Both the position numbers and the translations under genes were made by a program. From DAIOFH01 sp036745875 (GTDB taxonomy: Bacteria > Planctomycetota > SZUA-567), in contig DAIOFH010000016.1 of NCBI GenBank assembly GCA_036745875.1, positions 1 to 44,203 on the forward strand: a stretch of 44,203 nucleotides of DNA, read 5' to 3'. This document shows, piece by piece, positions 15,139-22,728 of this stretch (positions are counted from its first letter, which is position 1; every line of letters begins with the position of its first letter). The notes under the pieces are model-generated. The model made no database searches, was not told where the DNA came from, and was given only the letters and a program-made list of their open reading frames with translations.

Positions 15139-16299
15139 TCATTTTTTTTCCGGTTTTTGTTGATCAGTCAAAATCCGGTTCGCTTCATCAGTTGCATAGC
15201 GGTCCGTCATTCCTGCCACATAATCCGCAACAGACCGCATAATTCCCCATATATCGGCGCTTTTCCGGTATTCCTCCGGCATTTTTTCCGGATTCCGGAC
15301 ATAGGTCTCGAAAAGGCAGGCCAATTTCTTTTGCCTATCCTCCATTACCGCCAAAACTTTAGGATGACGATAAAAATTGAGAAAAAGAAATGACTTCAGC
15401 TCCTTTTTCTGTTTTTCAATTTTCTCCGAAAAGTTTACAATTTTTTTTCCCGCAGACCGGACTTTTTCTACAGAATCCAATTCCATTTCCCGGATGTTGG
15501 CCCTGGTCGCCTCGACGGCATCCGTGACGAGGATGTTTATGAGCCGCCTTACCCCCTCCACTCTTTTCAGCGACGGAGCGTACGAATCGAAATCCGCTAC
15601 CGCCTCCGGTCCCGCCCTGCGCCAGATTTCCAGTTCGCGCAAAGACTCTTCCTCAAGTATGCCGCTAAACAGCCCGTCGTCAATATCATGGGCCAGGTAA
15701 GCAATGTCGTCGGAGAGGATCGTGGTCGCCACCTCCAGAAGCGGAGCGTCGTCCCGACTGAATTCTCCGGTCTCGCCGTATTCCGCACCCCCGTGACGGA
15801 CAAAGGCCTCTCTGGTCTCATAAGTCAGGTTTAGGCCGTCAAAATCCGCATAGCGCTTTTCCAGCAGATCAACCACCCGCAATCCATGGACATTATGATT
15901 AAACCCGCCATGGTCTTTCATAAGCTCATTGAGAAGCTTCTCCCCCGCATGCCCGAACGGCGTATGCCCGAGGTCGTGAGACATGGCTACAGCTTCCGCG
16001 AAATCCTCATTAATATGTAGAGCGCGGGCCATGGTTCGGCTTACCTGTGTCACCTCCAGGGTATGAGTGAGACGAGTACGATAATGATCGCCTTCTCCAT
16101 TCACAAAGACCTGGGTCTTGTATTCCAGCCGTCTGAAGGAAGCGGAGTGAAGCACCCTATCCCGATCCCTCTGGAACGGGCTGCGGAACTCATGCTCCGG
16201 CTCCGCGTGAACGCGGCCACGGCTATCCCTGATCCGCATGGCGGCGGGGAGCATTGCGTCATAGCATAAAGAAAGTGGGTCAACTTTTTTCGTGGTCAT
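15139..16299 (-). CDS. dgt: dGTPase-family HD-domain triphosphohydrolase
   Basis: Deoxyguanosinetriphosphate triphosphohydrolase-like protein, expected to split dNTPs into deoxynucleoside and tripolyphosphate. The signature FQRDRDRVLHSASFRRLEYKTQVF is followed by the HD-domain metal ligands His79 (RLTHTLEV), His108-Asp109 (MSHDLGHTPFGHAGE) and an Asp in LSDDIAYLAHDIDD. Start chosen at ATG 16299 (MTTKKVDP); a TTG 12 codons upstream coincides with the -35 of the promoter seen here, so it is unlikely to be used. The predicted transcript starts at or next to this ATG, so the mRNA may be leaderless. About 386 residues. Upstream of the ribosomal operon on the same strand. Confidence 0.92.
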   Translation of the reverse strand: MTTKKVDPLSLCYDAMLPAAMRIRDSRGRVHAEPEHEFRSPFQRDRDRVLHSASFRRLEYKTQVFVNGEGDHYRTRLTHTLEVTQVSRTMARALHINEDFAEAVAMSHDLGHTPFGHAGEKLLNELMKDHGGFNHNVHGLRVVDLLEKRYADFDGLNLTYETREAFVRHGGAEYGETGEFSRDDAPLLEVATTILSDDIAYLAHDIDDGLFSGILEEESLRELEIWRRAGPEAVADFDSYAPSLKRVEGVRRLINILVTDAVEATRANIREMELDSVEKVRSAGKKIVNFSEKIEKQKKELKSFLFLNFYRHPKVLAVMEDRQKKLACLFETYVRNPEKMPEEYRKSADIWGIMRSVADYVAGMTDRYATDEANRILTDQQKPEKK

Positions 16300-16306
16300 A
16301 TTCTGT

Positions 16307-16335
16307 ACTATAGTTATAATTATTCGTAATTCCAA
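16307..16335 (-). promoter_or_regulatory. Promoter of dgt
   Basis: TTGGAA (16335-16330), 17-base spacer, TATAGT (16312-16307) on the minus strand. Only seven bases separate the -10 from the ATG at 16299, so initiation would occur at about the A of the start codon. Confidence 0.55.
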
Positions 16336-16365
16336 ATAATTATTTCGAATTATGGTGATCGTTTC

Positions 16366-16393
16366 TTGAACGCCATAACAAATTTGTTATAAT
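16366..16393 (+). promoter_or_regulatory. Promoter with palindromic operator for the toxin-antitoxin pair
   Basis: TTGAAC (16366-16371), 16-base spacer, TATAAT (16388-16393). A perfect 16-bp palindrome, ATAACAAATTTGTTAT (16375-16390), fills the spacer and overlaps the -10. That is the expected place for an antitoxin dimer to block RNA polymerase. Transcription would start near 16400, 18 bases before the toxin ATG. Confidence 0.75.
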
Positions 16394-16417
16394 TCATACA
16401 ATGAAAGACCGCAGCAC

Positions 16418-16777
16418 ATGTTTACAGTTAAATTTTACACAGATAAAAAAGGGCGACAACCCATACAGGAAGTATTGAACGAGCTTCGAGACAAAGCAAT
16501 AACAAATAAGGATGCCAGGATTCAGTACGAAAAGATTCTTGTTTACATCAGAGCATTGAGGACTTACGGTACTCGGCTGGGTGAACCCAAAGTTAAACAT
16601 ATTCGGGATTCCCTTTGGGAGCTGCGTCCACTGAAGCATAGAGTTTTCTTTTTTCATTGGCAGGGAAACCAGCTGGTTTTTCTCCATCATTTTGTGAAGA
16701 AAACGCAAAAAACACCTCGCAAGGAAATTGGGCAGGCGTTGAAGAATATGGCAGACTTTTTAGAAAGGAACCCGTGA
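16418..16777 (+). CDS. higB: HigB/RelE-superfamily toxin (phage Gp49-like)
   Basis: A 119-residue protein of the RelE/ParE-fold Gp49-like group, expected to be a ribosome-dependent mRNA interferase. The family pattern is visible: FYTDKKGRQPIQEVLNEL at the N-terminus, then HIRDSLWELRPLKHRVFFFHWQGNQ and LVFLHHFVKKTQKTPRKEI, including the C-terminal basic and aromatic residues. It stops one base before the antitoxin gene, in toxin-first order as in HigBA. Assignment is to the family; the symbol is by analogy. Confidence 0.88.
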   Translation: MFTVKFYTDKKGRQPIQEVLNELRDKAITNKDARIQYEKILVYIRALRTYGTRLGEPKVKHIRDSLWELRPLKHRVFFFHWQGNQLVFLHHFVKKTQKTPRKEIGQALKNMADFLERNP

Positions 16778-16778
16778 A

Positions 16779-17078
16779 ATGAAAAAAACAACAAAAGTCG
16801 AACACGACGATTTTATGGAATTTTACAACAACGACGACAATGTCACTCCGGATCAGCGTGCAAGGATAGATTTTGAGGTCGAACTTATCGGCAAGCTGAT
16901 CGAAGCGAGAGAAGCGAAAGGATTCACGCAAGAAAAGCTTGCGGAAGCATCCGGGATAAAGCAATCGGCGATAGCTCGCCTCGAAAGCCTGAAAACGACT
17001 CCACAAATAGATACTCTTATCAAATTACTGACACCCATGGGCTACCGGCTCGCCATTGTCTCGGCAGATGAAAAATAA
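16779..17078 (+). CDS. higA: XRE-family antitoxin (HigA-like)
   Basis: A 99-residue protein with an XRE-type helix-turn-helix at about residues 37-80 (LIEAREAKGFTQEKLAEASG, then KQSAIARLESLKTTPQIDTL). The N-terminal ~35 residues are acidic and probably neutralise the toxin. It should also bind the palindrome in front of the toxin gene for autoregulation. The ribosome-binding region lies within the end of the toxin gene, so translation is likely coupled. Confidence 0.88.
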   Translation: MKKTTKVEHDDFMEFYNNDDNVTPDQRARIDFEVELIGKLIEAREAKGFTQEKLAEASGIKQSAIARLESLKTTPQIDTLIKLLTPMGYRLAIVSADEK

Positions 17079-17095
17079 CCAAAGGATTTATCACC

Positions 17096-18355
17096 ATGCG
17101 TAGAGGTCTGCGAATGCCCACCCGCACCGAAGAGCGGCAACCTGCCGGCGATGACTTTTTCACCGTCACAGAAATTACCCGCCGCATCAAGTCACTCCTC
17201 GAAGGCACTATCCCCAATATTTCCGTCGAAGGCGAAATATCCGGCCTTAAGGCCTCCCCGTCCGGACATATTTATTTCTGCCTTAAAGACAACAACGCGC
17301 TTATAGACGCCGTCGTCTGGCGCAGCGCCGCCATGAAGCTCAAAGACATCCCCAAGGACGGCGAGAAGGTTGTCGCGCGGGGTAAAATCACCGTGTACGA
17401 ACCGCGCGGGCGCTATCAACTGGTAGTGACTTCCTTCCAGACCTCCGGCAAGGGCGATCTATGGCGCAAATTCGAGGAACTTAAAGAAAAACTGGCGGCG
17501 GAAGGACTTTTCGACCAGGAACGCAAAGTCCCCATCCCCGAGTCGCCGAAAACCATCGGTATCGTGACAAGTCCCTCAGGAGCAGCATTGCAGGATATCC
17601 TGAAAATCGTCCGTCGCCGCGCTCCGGGTATGAAAGTGGTCGTCTCCCCCGCCCTTGTCCAAGGCAAAGGGTCTGCCGCGGACATCGCCCGCGCTTTGCA
17701 AAGACTGGATGACTGGGGCGGTGCCGACGTGATCATCGTCGGCCGCGGCGGTGGTTCACTGGAAGACCTGTGGTCATTCAACGAAGAGGCCGTCGCCCGC
17801 GCCATCGCCACCGCCAAAACCCCTGTCGTCAGCGCGGTCGGACACGAAACAGACTTCACCATAGCCGACTTCGTCGCCGACGCCCGCGCAGCAACACCTT
17901 CGGAGGCGGCGGAAAAGATCGCCCCTGACCAGAATTACCTTCGCGGCAGGATCGCTCACGCCGCCACCGTATTGGCCCGGGCCTTATCCGGACAAATCCG
18001 GGAACAACGGGAACGCCTCTCCGGCATGTCCCGGATGCGCGCCTACAACAAGCCACTCGATATGTTTATGCCGCTCTGGCAACGCTTGGATGACACCCTC
18101 TCCGATTACCGCACCATAATGGAACGAAAGCTGGAGCAGGCCGACAGCCGCATTCGCTTCGCCTCGACCAGACTTGATGCCATGTCTCCGTTTGGCGTTC
18201 TTGCCAGGGGATATGCGGTCGCGCTGGACAGTAACGGCAAGCCGATCACCGACTCGACCTCGGTGCATCCGGGCGACAGAGTGACAGTAAAGCTGCATAG
18301 AGGCAAAATCGGTGCGGCGATAACGGAAACATATGACGATACAGACGGTGAATAA
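17096..18355 (+). CDS. xseA: Exodeoxyribonuclease VII large subunit
   Basis: Large subunit of the single-strand-specific exonuclease VII. The N-terminal OB-fold (~20-115) shows FTVTEITRRIKSLLEGTIPNI and YEPRGRYQLVV. The catalytic domain has GIVTSPSGAALQDIL, VIIVGRGGGSLEDLWSFNEE and AVGHETDFTIADFVADARAATPSEAAE. The helical C-terminal part (~280-380) is followed by the GYA motif (LARGYAVAL). 419 residues from ATG 17096; a second ATG at 17114 also has a possible binding site. xseB does not follow, so the small subunit is elsewhere. The next gene starts four bases after the stop. Confidence 0.96.
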   Translation: MRRGLRMPTRTEERQPAGDDFFTVTEITRRIKSLLEGTIPNISVEGEISGLKASPSGHIYFCLKDNNALIDAVVWRSAAMKLKDIPKDGEKVVARGKITVYEPRGRYQLVVTSFQTSGKGDLWRKFEELKEKLAAEGLFDQERKVPIPESPKTIGIVTSPSGAALQDILKIVRRRAPGMKVVVSPALVQGKGSAADIARALQRLDDWGGADVIIVGRGGGSLEDLWSFNEEAVARAIATAKTPVVSAVGHETDFTIADFVADARAATPSEAAEKIAPDQNYLRGRIAHAATVLARALSGQIREQRERLSGMSRMRAYNKPLDMFMPLWQRLDDTLSDYRTIMERKLEQADSRIRFASTRLDAMSPFGVLARGYAVALDSNGKPITDSTSVHPGDRVTVKLHRGKIGAAITETYDDTDGE

Positions 18356-18358
18356 AGC

Positions 18359-19087
18359 ATGAATTTCGAACTTTTCTCTTCCATGGAAAACTACCATCCC
18401 GAATGGACGCAGTTGGGTAAACTGATCCTCGCCTTTGCCCTGTCGTCCATGATCGGGCTGGAAAGGGAAATCAAACTCAAGGCAGCGGGCCTGCGTACCC
18501 ATACCCTCGTCGGCCTCGGAGCTGCGCTGATGATGCTGGTGTCGAAATACGGGTTCATGGACATCATAGGCCTCGATAGCGTATCCCTTGATCCGTCCAG
18601 GGTCGCGGCACAGATAGTGTCGGGGATCGGCTTCATCGGCGCCGGCCTGATCTTCGTCCGGAAGGACAACGTGCACGGCCTGACAACCGCCGCGACGATC
18701 TGGGTAACGGCGGGGATAGGCATGGCCTGCGGCGGCGGCCTTCCCATACTGGCGATAGTGGCGACGATCGGCCACTTTATCGTCGTATCCGGCTATTCCC
18801 GCCTGATGCGCCAGGTTATGGGAACGTCCCGCTCGTTTAGCGTACGTTACACCATCGGTCAGGACGTGGCGAGCCAGGTCCTGGAACTCTGCTCCCAGGC
18901 GGATTTCGCCATACGAAGCTTTTCCATGAAGACAAGCGCCGCCGCCGACAGTAAAATCGGCACAATGCAGGTTCGCGTCATCGGCTCAAAGCCAATAACC
19001 ATGTTGATGCAAAAAATAACCTCGCTGCCGGACGTCATTTCCGTCAATGTCAACAATTCGCGGGATGAGATTGATCCTGCTCTATGA
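18359..19087 (+). CDS. MgtC/SapB-family membrane protein
   Basis: Inner-membrane protein of 242 residues. The family motifs are clear: MIGLEREIKLKAAGLRTHTL, VGLGAALMML, and RVAAQIVSGIGFIGAGLIFV. Four to five hydrophobic segments cover residues ~15-150, followed by a soluble C-terminal region (~155-242) with an ACT-like look. In other bacteria MgtC proteins affect F-type ATPase, magnesium limitation or virulence; the role here is unknown. It starts four bases after xseA and is likely co-transcribed. Confidence 0.92.
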   Translation: MNFELFSSMENYHPEWTQLGKLILAFALSSMIGLEREIKLKAAGLRTHTLVGLGAALMMLVSKYGFMDIIGLDSVSLDPSRVAAQIVSGIGFIGAGLIFVRKDNVHGLTTAATIWVTAGIGMACGGGLPILAIVATIGHFIVVSGYSRLMRQVMGTSRSFSVRYTIGQDVASQVLELCSQADFAIRSFSMKTSAAADSKIGTMQVRVIGSKPITMLMQKITSLPDVISVNVNNSRDEIDPAL

Positions 19088-19114
19088 GAGAAAAGGTTAC
19101 GGAGAAAGCACGCA

Positions 19115-19504
19115 ATGAAAAAAAGTGAAGAAGCTGTCAAACTCCATGCAGAAGGCTGCAATTGCGCCCAGGCGGTACTTCTGTCATACTGTGATAAGTA
19201 CGGCATGGACAGGGAAACCGCCATGCGCACGGCAAGTGGCCTCGGTGGCGGCATGCGCGTCGGGGACGTATGCGGGGCAGTATCGGGTGCGGTCCTTGTC
19301 ATCGGCCTCAAAAACGGTCCATCACAGCCTGGCGACAAGGAAGCGAAAAAACTCTGCAATGAAAAGACGGCGGAGTTTATCAAGGAATTTCGCGAACGCT
19401 TCGGAAACTACACCTGCCGCGAACTTATCAAGGCCGCAGGGGGTAAGATTTGCGATACGGTGATCGCCGGCGCAGCCGAGCTTCTGGAAGAAAAAGGGTA
19501 CTAA
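19115..19504 (+). CDS. C_GCAxxG_C_C family (putative redox) protein
   Basis: A 129-residue protein with the spaced cysteines that name this family: EGCNCAQAVLLSYCDKYG near residue 14, GGGMRVGDVCGAVSGAVLV near 45, a Cys near 85 and YTCRELI, then CDTVI at the end. The family is common in anaerobes and often linked to redox or metal proteins, but its biochemical function is not established. GGAG lies upstream of the ATG. It follows the MgtC-like gene by 27 bases. Confidence 0.9.
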   Translation: MKKSEEAVKLHAEGCNCAQAVLLSYCDKYGMDRETAMRTASGLGGGMRVGDVCGAVSGAVLVIGLKNGPSQPGDKEAKKLCNEKTAEFIKEFRERFGNYTCRELIKAAGGKICDTVIAGAAELLEEKGY

Positions 19505-19522
19505 AAACTTCCCCACCAGCAT

Positions 19523-19551
19523 TTGCGTTACTACGCCATATTCGCTATAAT
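19523..19551 (+). promoter_or_regulatory. Promoter of the HPS-RraA fusion gene
   Basis: TTGCGT (19523-19528), 17-base spacer, TATAAT (19546-19551). Predicted start is near 19558, leaving a ~97-base leader before ATG 19655. The downstream genes mcsA and mcsB may share this promoter. Confidence 0.65.
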
Positions 19552-19654
19552 ACACTGGCCAACAACTCGCCGGATCGGTTCCGACGGTGGCATGGCTGTT
19601 ATTACTGCCTATTTTCACGAAAAATCGGTAGTCGAAAGAGAGAAAGGCAATATC

Positions 19655-20977
19655 ATGGGCGTCAATCCGAGAACTGTTGACGGTCCGTTTCCGGTTCTCC
19701 AGGTCGCATTGGACTTTCTTGACACGGAACGCGCTCTCCGGCTCGCACACGAAGCGGTGCACGGCGGAGCAGACTGGCTCGAGGCCGGCACCCCACTTCT
19801 AAAATCCGAAGGGCTCGAGGTGGTCCGCAAGCTGCGCTCCCTCTTTCCTTTCCATGTCATTGTCGCCGATTTGAAAACTATGGATGCGGGGCGAATCGAA
19901 TTCGAAGCAACCGCCAAGGCGGGCGCTAACGTCGCCGTCGTTCTCGCGGCAGCATCTGATTCCACCATTTCCCAGTGCGTCGAAGCTGGTCATAAATACG
20001 GATTGAAAACATACTGCGATACGATCGGCATTCCGGTCGAGAACCTGGCGGAACGCGCCAAACAGATTGAAAAACTCGGCGTCGACATTATAGGCGTCCA
20101 CCTCCCCATCGACGACCAGATGCTTGGCCACGATCCATTGATGCGGCTCAAAACCGTGAGAGAAGCGGTGGAAGTTCCCATCGCGGTGGCGGGCGGCGTG
20201 ACCTCGGAAAACGCGGCCGCAATGGTGGACGCGGGCGCATCCATCGTCATAGTCGGCGGAGCGCTCCATAAAGCCGCTGATGCGGGGAAAGCGGCTGCAG
20301 ACCTTAGAAAAGCCCTCGACAGCGGCAAGCCCGTCGCGTCAAGCCTTGGAAAACGCACCGGAGCCGCGCACATCAGTGAAACGCTCCTCAAATCCTCCAC
20401 TTCCAACCTCTCGGACGCCATGCACCATAAACCGTGCCTGCGCGGAATCGTCAGCCGTACCCCCGGCCTCAGAATGGCGGGACAGGCGGTGACGGTCCGC
20501 ACCGCTCCCGGCGACTGGAACAAGGTTGTGCAGGCAATCGACACGGCGAAACCGGGAAATATTCTGGTCGCAGACGCAGGCGGCGGCGAGCCGGCGGTCT
20601 TTGGCGAACTCGCGGCACAGTCCGCGAAACTCCGTAACCTTGCAGGGGTTGTAATATTTGGCGGCATCCGCGATACCGACATGTCCACCCGCATTGGACT
20701 GCCCATTTTCTCCTCCGCCTACTGTTCAGATGCAGGCGATCCGAAAGGTTTCGGCGAAATTGGTACAGAACTAAATATAAGCGGCCAGACCGTCCGTCCC
20801 GGGGATTGGATCTTCGGTGACGATGACGGCGTTATGGTCCTGCCGAAGGAAGTGGCGGTCGAGTATGCCAACAGAGCTGTCGACGTCATGGAGAATGAAC
20901 TTCGGCTTATGTCGGAAATAATGGGCGGCAAAACCCTTTCCGAGGTCGTCAACCTCAAGAAATGGGAAAAGCATTGA
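19655..20977 (+). CDS. 3-hexulose-6-phosphate synthase-RraA-like fusion protein
   Basis: Two-domain protein of 440 residues. The N-terminal half (~10-215) is an HPS/KGPDC-type TIM barrel: ALDFLDTERALRLAHEAV, GADWLEAGTPLLKSEGL, IVADLKTMDAGRIEFEATAKAGA. It is expected to condense formaldehyde with ribulose 5-phosphate, or do the reverse. The C-terminal half (~245-425) is RraA/aldolase-like: LSDAMHHKPCLRGI, AVTVRTAPGDWNKV, VVIFGGIRDTDMS, DWIFGDDDGVMVLP. The start is ATG 19655 after AGAGAGAAAGG; the frame is open further upstream but that part overlaps the promoter. No 6-phospho-3-hexuloisomerase gene is in the window, so the pathway role (formaldehyde fixation or pentose supply) is open. Confidence 0.9.
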   Translation: MGVNPRTVDGPFPVLQVALDFLDTERALRLAHEAVHGGADWLEAGTPLLKSEGLEVVRKLRSLFPFHVIVADLKTMDAGRIEFEATAKAGANVAVVLAAASDSTISQCVEAGHKYGLKTYCDTIGIPVENLAERAKQIEKLGVDIIGVHLPIDDQMLGHDPLMRLKTVREAVEVPIAVAGGVTSENAAAMVDAGASIVIVGGALHKAADAGKAAADLRKALDSGKPVASSLGKRTGAAHISETLLKSSTSNLSDAMHHKPCLRGIVSRTPGLRMAGQAVTVRTAPGDWNKVVQAIDTAKPGNILVADAGGGEPAVFGELAAQSAKLRNLAGVVIFGGIRDTDMSTRIGLPIFSSAYCSDAGDPKGFGEIGTELNISGQTVRPGDWIFGDDDGVMVLPKEVAVEYANRAVDVMENELRLMSEIMGGKTLSEVVNLKKWEKH

Positions 20978-21000
20978 TATTCATGTGAGGGAACTATCCG

Positions 21001-21537
21001 ATGTATATCTGCCAGGTGTGCAAAAAAGAACCGGCGACGATTCACCTTACCGATATTCACAACAATATCAAAAAAGAGGTGCATCTTTGCGAAAACTGCG
21101 CCAAGGAAAAGGGATTCAACATCCAGACAGCGGCGAACCTGCCCCAGCTTCTCGGCCTTGCCGCCAAGAAGAAAATGGAGGGAGTACGCCAACCTCGCCC
21201 TGTTGAGGAAGATCTGGTCTGTCCCGTCTGCGGTTATAAATGGTCTGATTTCAAAAACAAGGGACGGCTTGGCTGCCCCAACGACTACCAGGCTTTCGGC
21301 CTGAAGATGCACAACCTTGTCGCCAGCCAGCTCACTCCCCCCATCACGCCGGAAGACACGTTCCACGTCGGAAAGGTGCCGTCCGGTCAGACGCCGGTCG
21401 TCGACCCGATCCTTGCGGCACGGCGCGACCTTGAGCGGCGTCTCAGGATTGCGGTGGCGGGCGAGCGCTATGAAGAAGCCGCCAGCCTCAAGGCCGAACT
21501 CGACAAAATGCCGGCCGGCGAACACGTCACGGAATGA
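21001..21537 (+). CDS. mcsA: McsA-like zinc-finger activator of protein-arginine kinase
   Basis: A 178-residue partner of McsB. The N-terminal zinc site has Cys4/Cys7 and Cys30/Cys33. A second site has Cys74/Cys77 and Cys92, but where the usual second Cys of the last pair stands there is Asp (GCPNDY). The C-terminal UVR motif occupies about residues 138-172 (DPILAARRDLERRLRIAVAG then YEEAASLKAELDKM). In Bacillus, McsA activates McsB and lies in the ctsR-mcsA-mcsB-clpC operon; here neither ctsR nor clpC is adjacent. mcsB follows after 34 bases. Confidence 0.9.
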   Translation: MYICQVCKKEPATIHLTDIHNNIKKEVHLCENCAKEKGFNIQTAANLPQLLGLAAKKKMEGVRQPRPVEEDLVCPVCGYKWSDFKNKGRLGCPNDYQAFGLKMHNLVASQLTPPITPEDTFHVGKVPSGQTPVVDPILAARRDLERRLRIAVAGERYEEAASLKAELDKMPAGEHVTE

Positions 21538-21571
21538 AGCGACTCTTTACACTTAGAACTGCGGAACTGCG

Positions 21572-22633
21572 ATGAACATAAATGACTATCTCACCAACGA
21601 CGGCGAATGGCTGAAAGGCGGCGGGCCAAAATCGGGCATTGCCATGTCCACCCGGGTCAGGCTGGCGCGGAATTTGGCTGGAAAGCGTTTCCCGACCCAC
21701 CCGGACCAGTCGGACAGACGGGCGATCCTTGATGAAATACGGGACGCGTTCCTCACTATCCCGACAGGACAAAACTTCACCTGGTACGAACTGGACGGAC
21801 AACTGCCCCTCGACCGCCGCATTCTCATGGAACGCCATTTGATCAGCCGCGAGCTCGCGGACGGCTCCGGCCCCCGGGCGGTCGCATTCGACAAGTCGGA
21901 AGCGACGGCGATCATGGTTAATGAGGAAGACCACCTCCGGATGCAATCAATCCGTTCCGGCCTGATGCTCAGGGATGCTTTCGACAACCTAAACCAGCTT
22001 GACGACGAACTCAGTTCGCGGCTGGAATTCGCCTTCGATCCCGTCTACGGCTATCTTACCTCCTGCCCGACCAACGTAGGGACAGGCTTGCGCGCGTCAG
22101 TGATGCTTCACCTCCCGGCTCTCGTTATGACTCAGCACATCGAAAAAGTGTTCCGCGCGGTCTACGAGATGCGGATGACGGTGCGCGGGTTTTACGGCGA
22201 AGGGACGGAAGCGTCGGGTGAATTGTACCAGATATCCAACCAGATCACCTGCGGCAGGTCGGAGTTTGAAATACTCGAAGACATGGAAGCAGCCATCGAC
22301 GCCATCATCACCTATGAGGAAAAAGCCAGGGAAGAACTGGCGACCAAGGAACGCACACGCCTTGAAGACCGGGTCTGGCGCAGCTGGGGCGCTTTGAACA
22401 ACGCCCGCCTGATGAGCTCGGACGAAGCGATGCGGCATTTGTCGTCGCTACGGCTCGGTGTTGTCATGGGCCTTCTCGACGGAATCAAGCTTGAAGAACT
22501 CCAGCGCCTGTTCCTTTTCAGCCAACCCGCCCACCTCCAGCGCATGGAAGGCCGCGAACTCGGCTCCGGCGACCGCGACATGGTGCGGGCGCAGTTTTTG
22601 CGCAGCAGGCTGGGAACCGCGGAATCGAACTAA
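21572..22633 (+). CDS. mcsB: Protein-arginine kinase McsB
   Basis: ATP:guanido phosphotransferase-fold kinase that phosphorylates arginines, marking proteins for ClpCP degradation in Firmicutes. 353 residues, full length. Conserved elements: MSTRVRLARNLAGKRFPTHP, the IMVNEEDHLRMQSIRSGLML acidic loop, YLTSCPTNVGTGLRASVMLH with the active-site Cys, and NQITCGRSEFEILEDME. The C-terminal region is also present (LGVVMGLLDGIKLEELQRLF; MVRAQFLRSRL). Lies immediately downstream of mcsA and convergent with the AlkZ-like gene. Confidence 0.95.
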   Translation: MNINDYLTNDGEWLKGGGPKSGIAMSTRVRLARNLAGKRFPTHPDQSDRRAILDEIRDAFLTIPTGQNFTWYELDGQLPLDRRILMERHLISRELADGSGPRAVAFDKSEATAIMVNEEDHLRMQSIRSGLMLRDAFDNLNQLDDELSSRLEFAFDPVYGYLTSCPTNVGTGLRASVMLHLPALVMTQHIEKVFRAVYEMRMTVRGFYGEGTEASGELYQISNQITCGRSEFEILEDMEAAIDAIITYEEKAREELATKERTRLEDRVWRSWGALNNARLMSSDEAMRHLSSLRLGVVMGLLDGIKLEELQRLFLFSQPAHLQRMEGRELGSGDRDMVRAQFLRSRLGTAESN

Positions 22634-22728
22634 GTGAAATATCGGGAGATTTGTGAAATCCATGACAACATAATTACAATGTTTATTGCCGAAATCGACT
22701 CCGAAGGCGTATCTACCGCTAAGGTAAT

